Assembly: GCA_013397435.1 (NCBI GenBank)
Contig: VZRG01000780.1
Coordinates: 1-64,000, forward strand
Direction: 5' to 3'
Length of the DNA: 64,000 bases
From: Erythrocercus mccallii
Taxonomy: Eukaryota; Chordata; Aves; Passeriformes; Dicruridae
The position numbers were made by a program, and so were the translations under genes. The notes beneath the pieces are model-generated. The model ran no database searches. It was given only the letters and a program-made list of their open reading frames with translations, and had not been told where the DNA came from. Shown here one piece after another: positions 63,576 to 64,000 of the stretch (its first letter is position 1; each line of letters opens with the position of its first letter).

Positions 63576-64000
63576 GCTTTTGGGTTTGGATATATTATTT
63601 ATCTGTGGGGATATTTACATTATATGTATCATAAGGAGATGCTTGGGTGTTAAATATTTAAGATTGCTCTTTTTAGATTTGTCATGGCAGGAAGAATTAA
63701 GTACACTGTTACATATTAGCAAGATTGACTAGAAAGTATTACATGACACTCGAGTCACATGTATTGCTTTTTTCTGAGGTTTGCACTTCTAGCTTTATGA
63801 TTTTTTTAAACTTGATCACCTTAAAATTGTGATGACCACATTCCTTATATTTTATTTTTCATAGTAATATTTTTCATAAATACAGCATTAAAGTGTTTGT
63901 AATGGCTCTTCAAAGATCAGACCTCAGAAATGGAAAGGAAGTTTAAGGAAGTGTTTTGATAAGTCCATTGGCTGAAAAACGCCTTATTTGACCAAGTAGG

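Overview
The window is vertebrate nuclear DNA, AT-rich, and almost certainly from a bird. The avian call rests on many CR1 LINE fragments on both strands, some with the typical 3' tail, and on solo endogenous-retrovirus LTRs flanked by short target-site duplications. The LTR types look passerine-like, but that is recalled from memory and is weaker. There are no operons, CRISPR arrays, tRNA or rRNA genes.

One gene can be reconstructed completely: LSM8, on the minus strand, with four coding exons between 18400 and 14311. Joined at canonical splice sites they give a 96-residue protein, the same length as human LSM8 as I recall it and nearly identical. Its start codon lies in a CpG island (about 18120-18720) that holds NRF1-like, ATF/CREB-like and GC-box motifs. 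A 1-kb outward-pointing CR1 element abuts the island.

Layout. 1-1790: a probable terminal exon of an unidentified plus-strand gene entering from the left, with a 3'UTR and poly(A) signal. 1804-2514: solo LTR. 2515-6790: possible LTR remains, a CR1 reverse-transcriptase relic, an orphan candidate exon encoding a Cys-x2-Cys motif, and a proposed 1-kb LTR. 6790-14150: no gene recognised. 14150-18720: LSM8. 18780-19770: CR1. 21350-21530: a small CpG-rich segment with a strong CTCF-like core. 22450-24000: two LTRs. 24000-64000: a 40-kb gene desert holding CR1 copies (one inserted into another), a relic of a retroelement esterase ORF, microsatellites, two perfect hairpins 150 bp apart, and a duplicated 45-bp motif.

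From memory of vertebrate synteny, LSM8 lies between CTTNBP2 and ANKRD7. The desert on the right would then lie on the CTTNBP2 side. Neither neighbour was recognised here. I found no convincing new multi-gene system. The best leads are the two unassigned spliced-exon candidates, the CTCF-bearing CpG segment, the paired hairpins and the repeated 45-bp motif.
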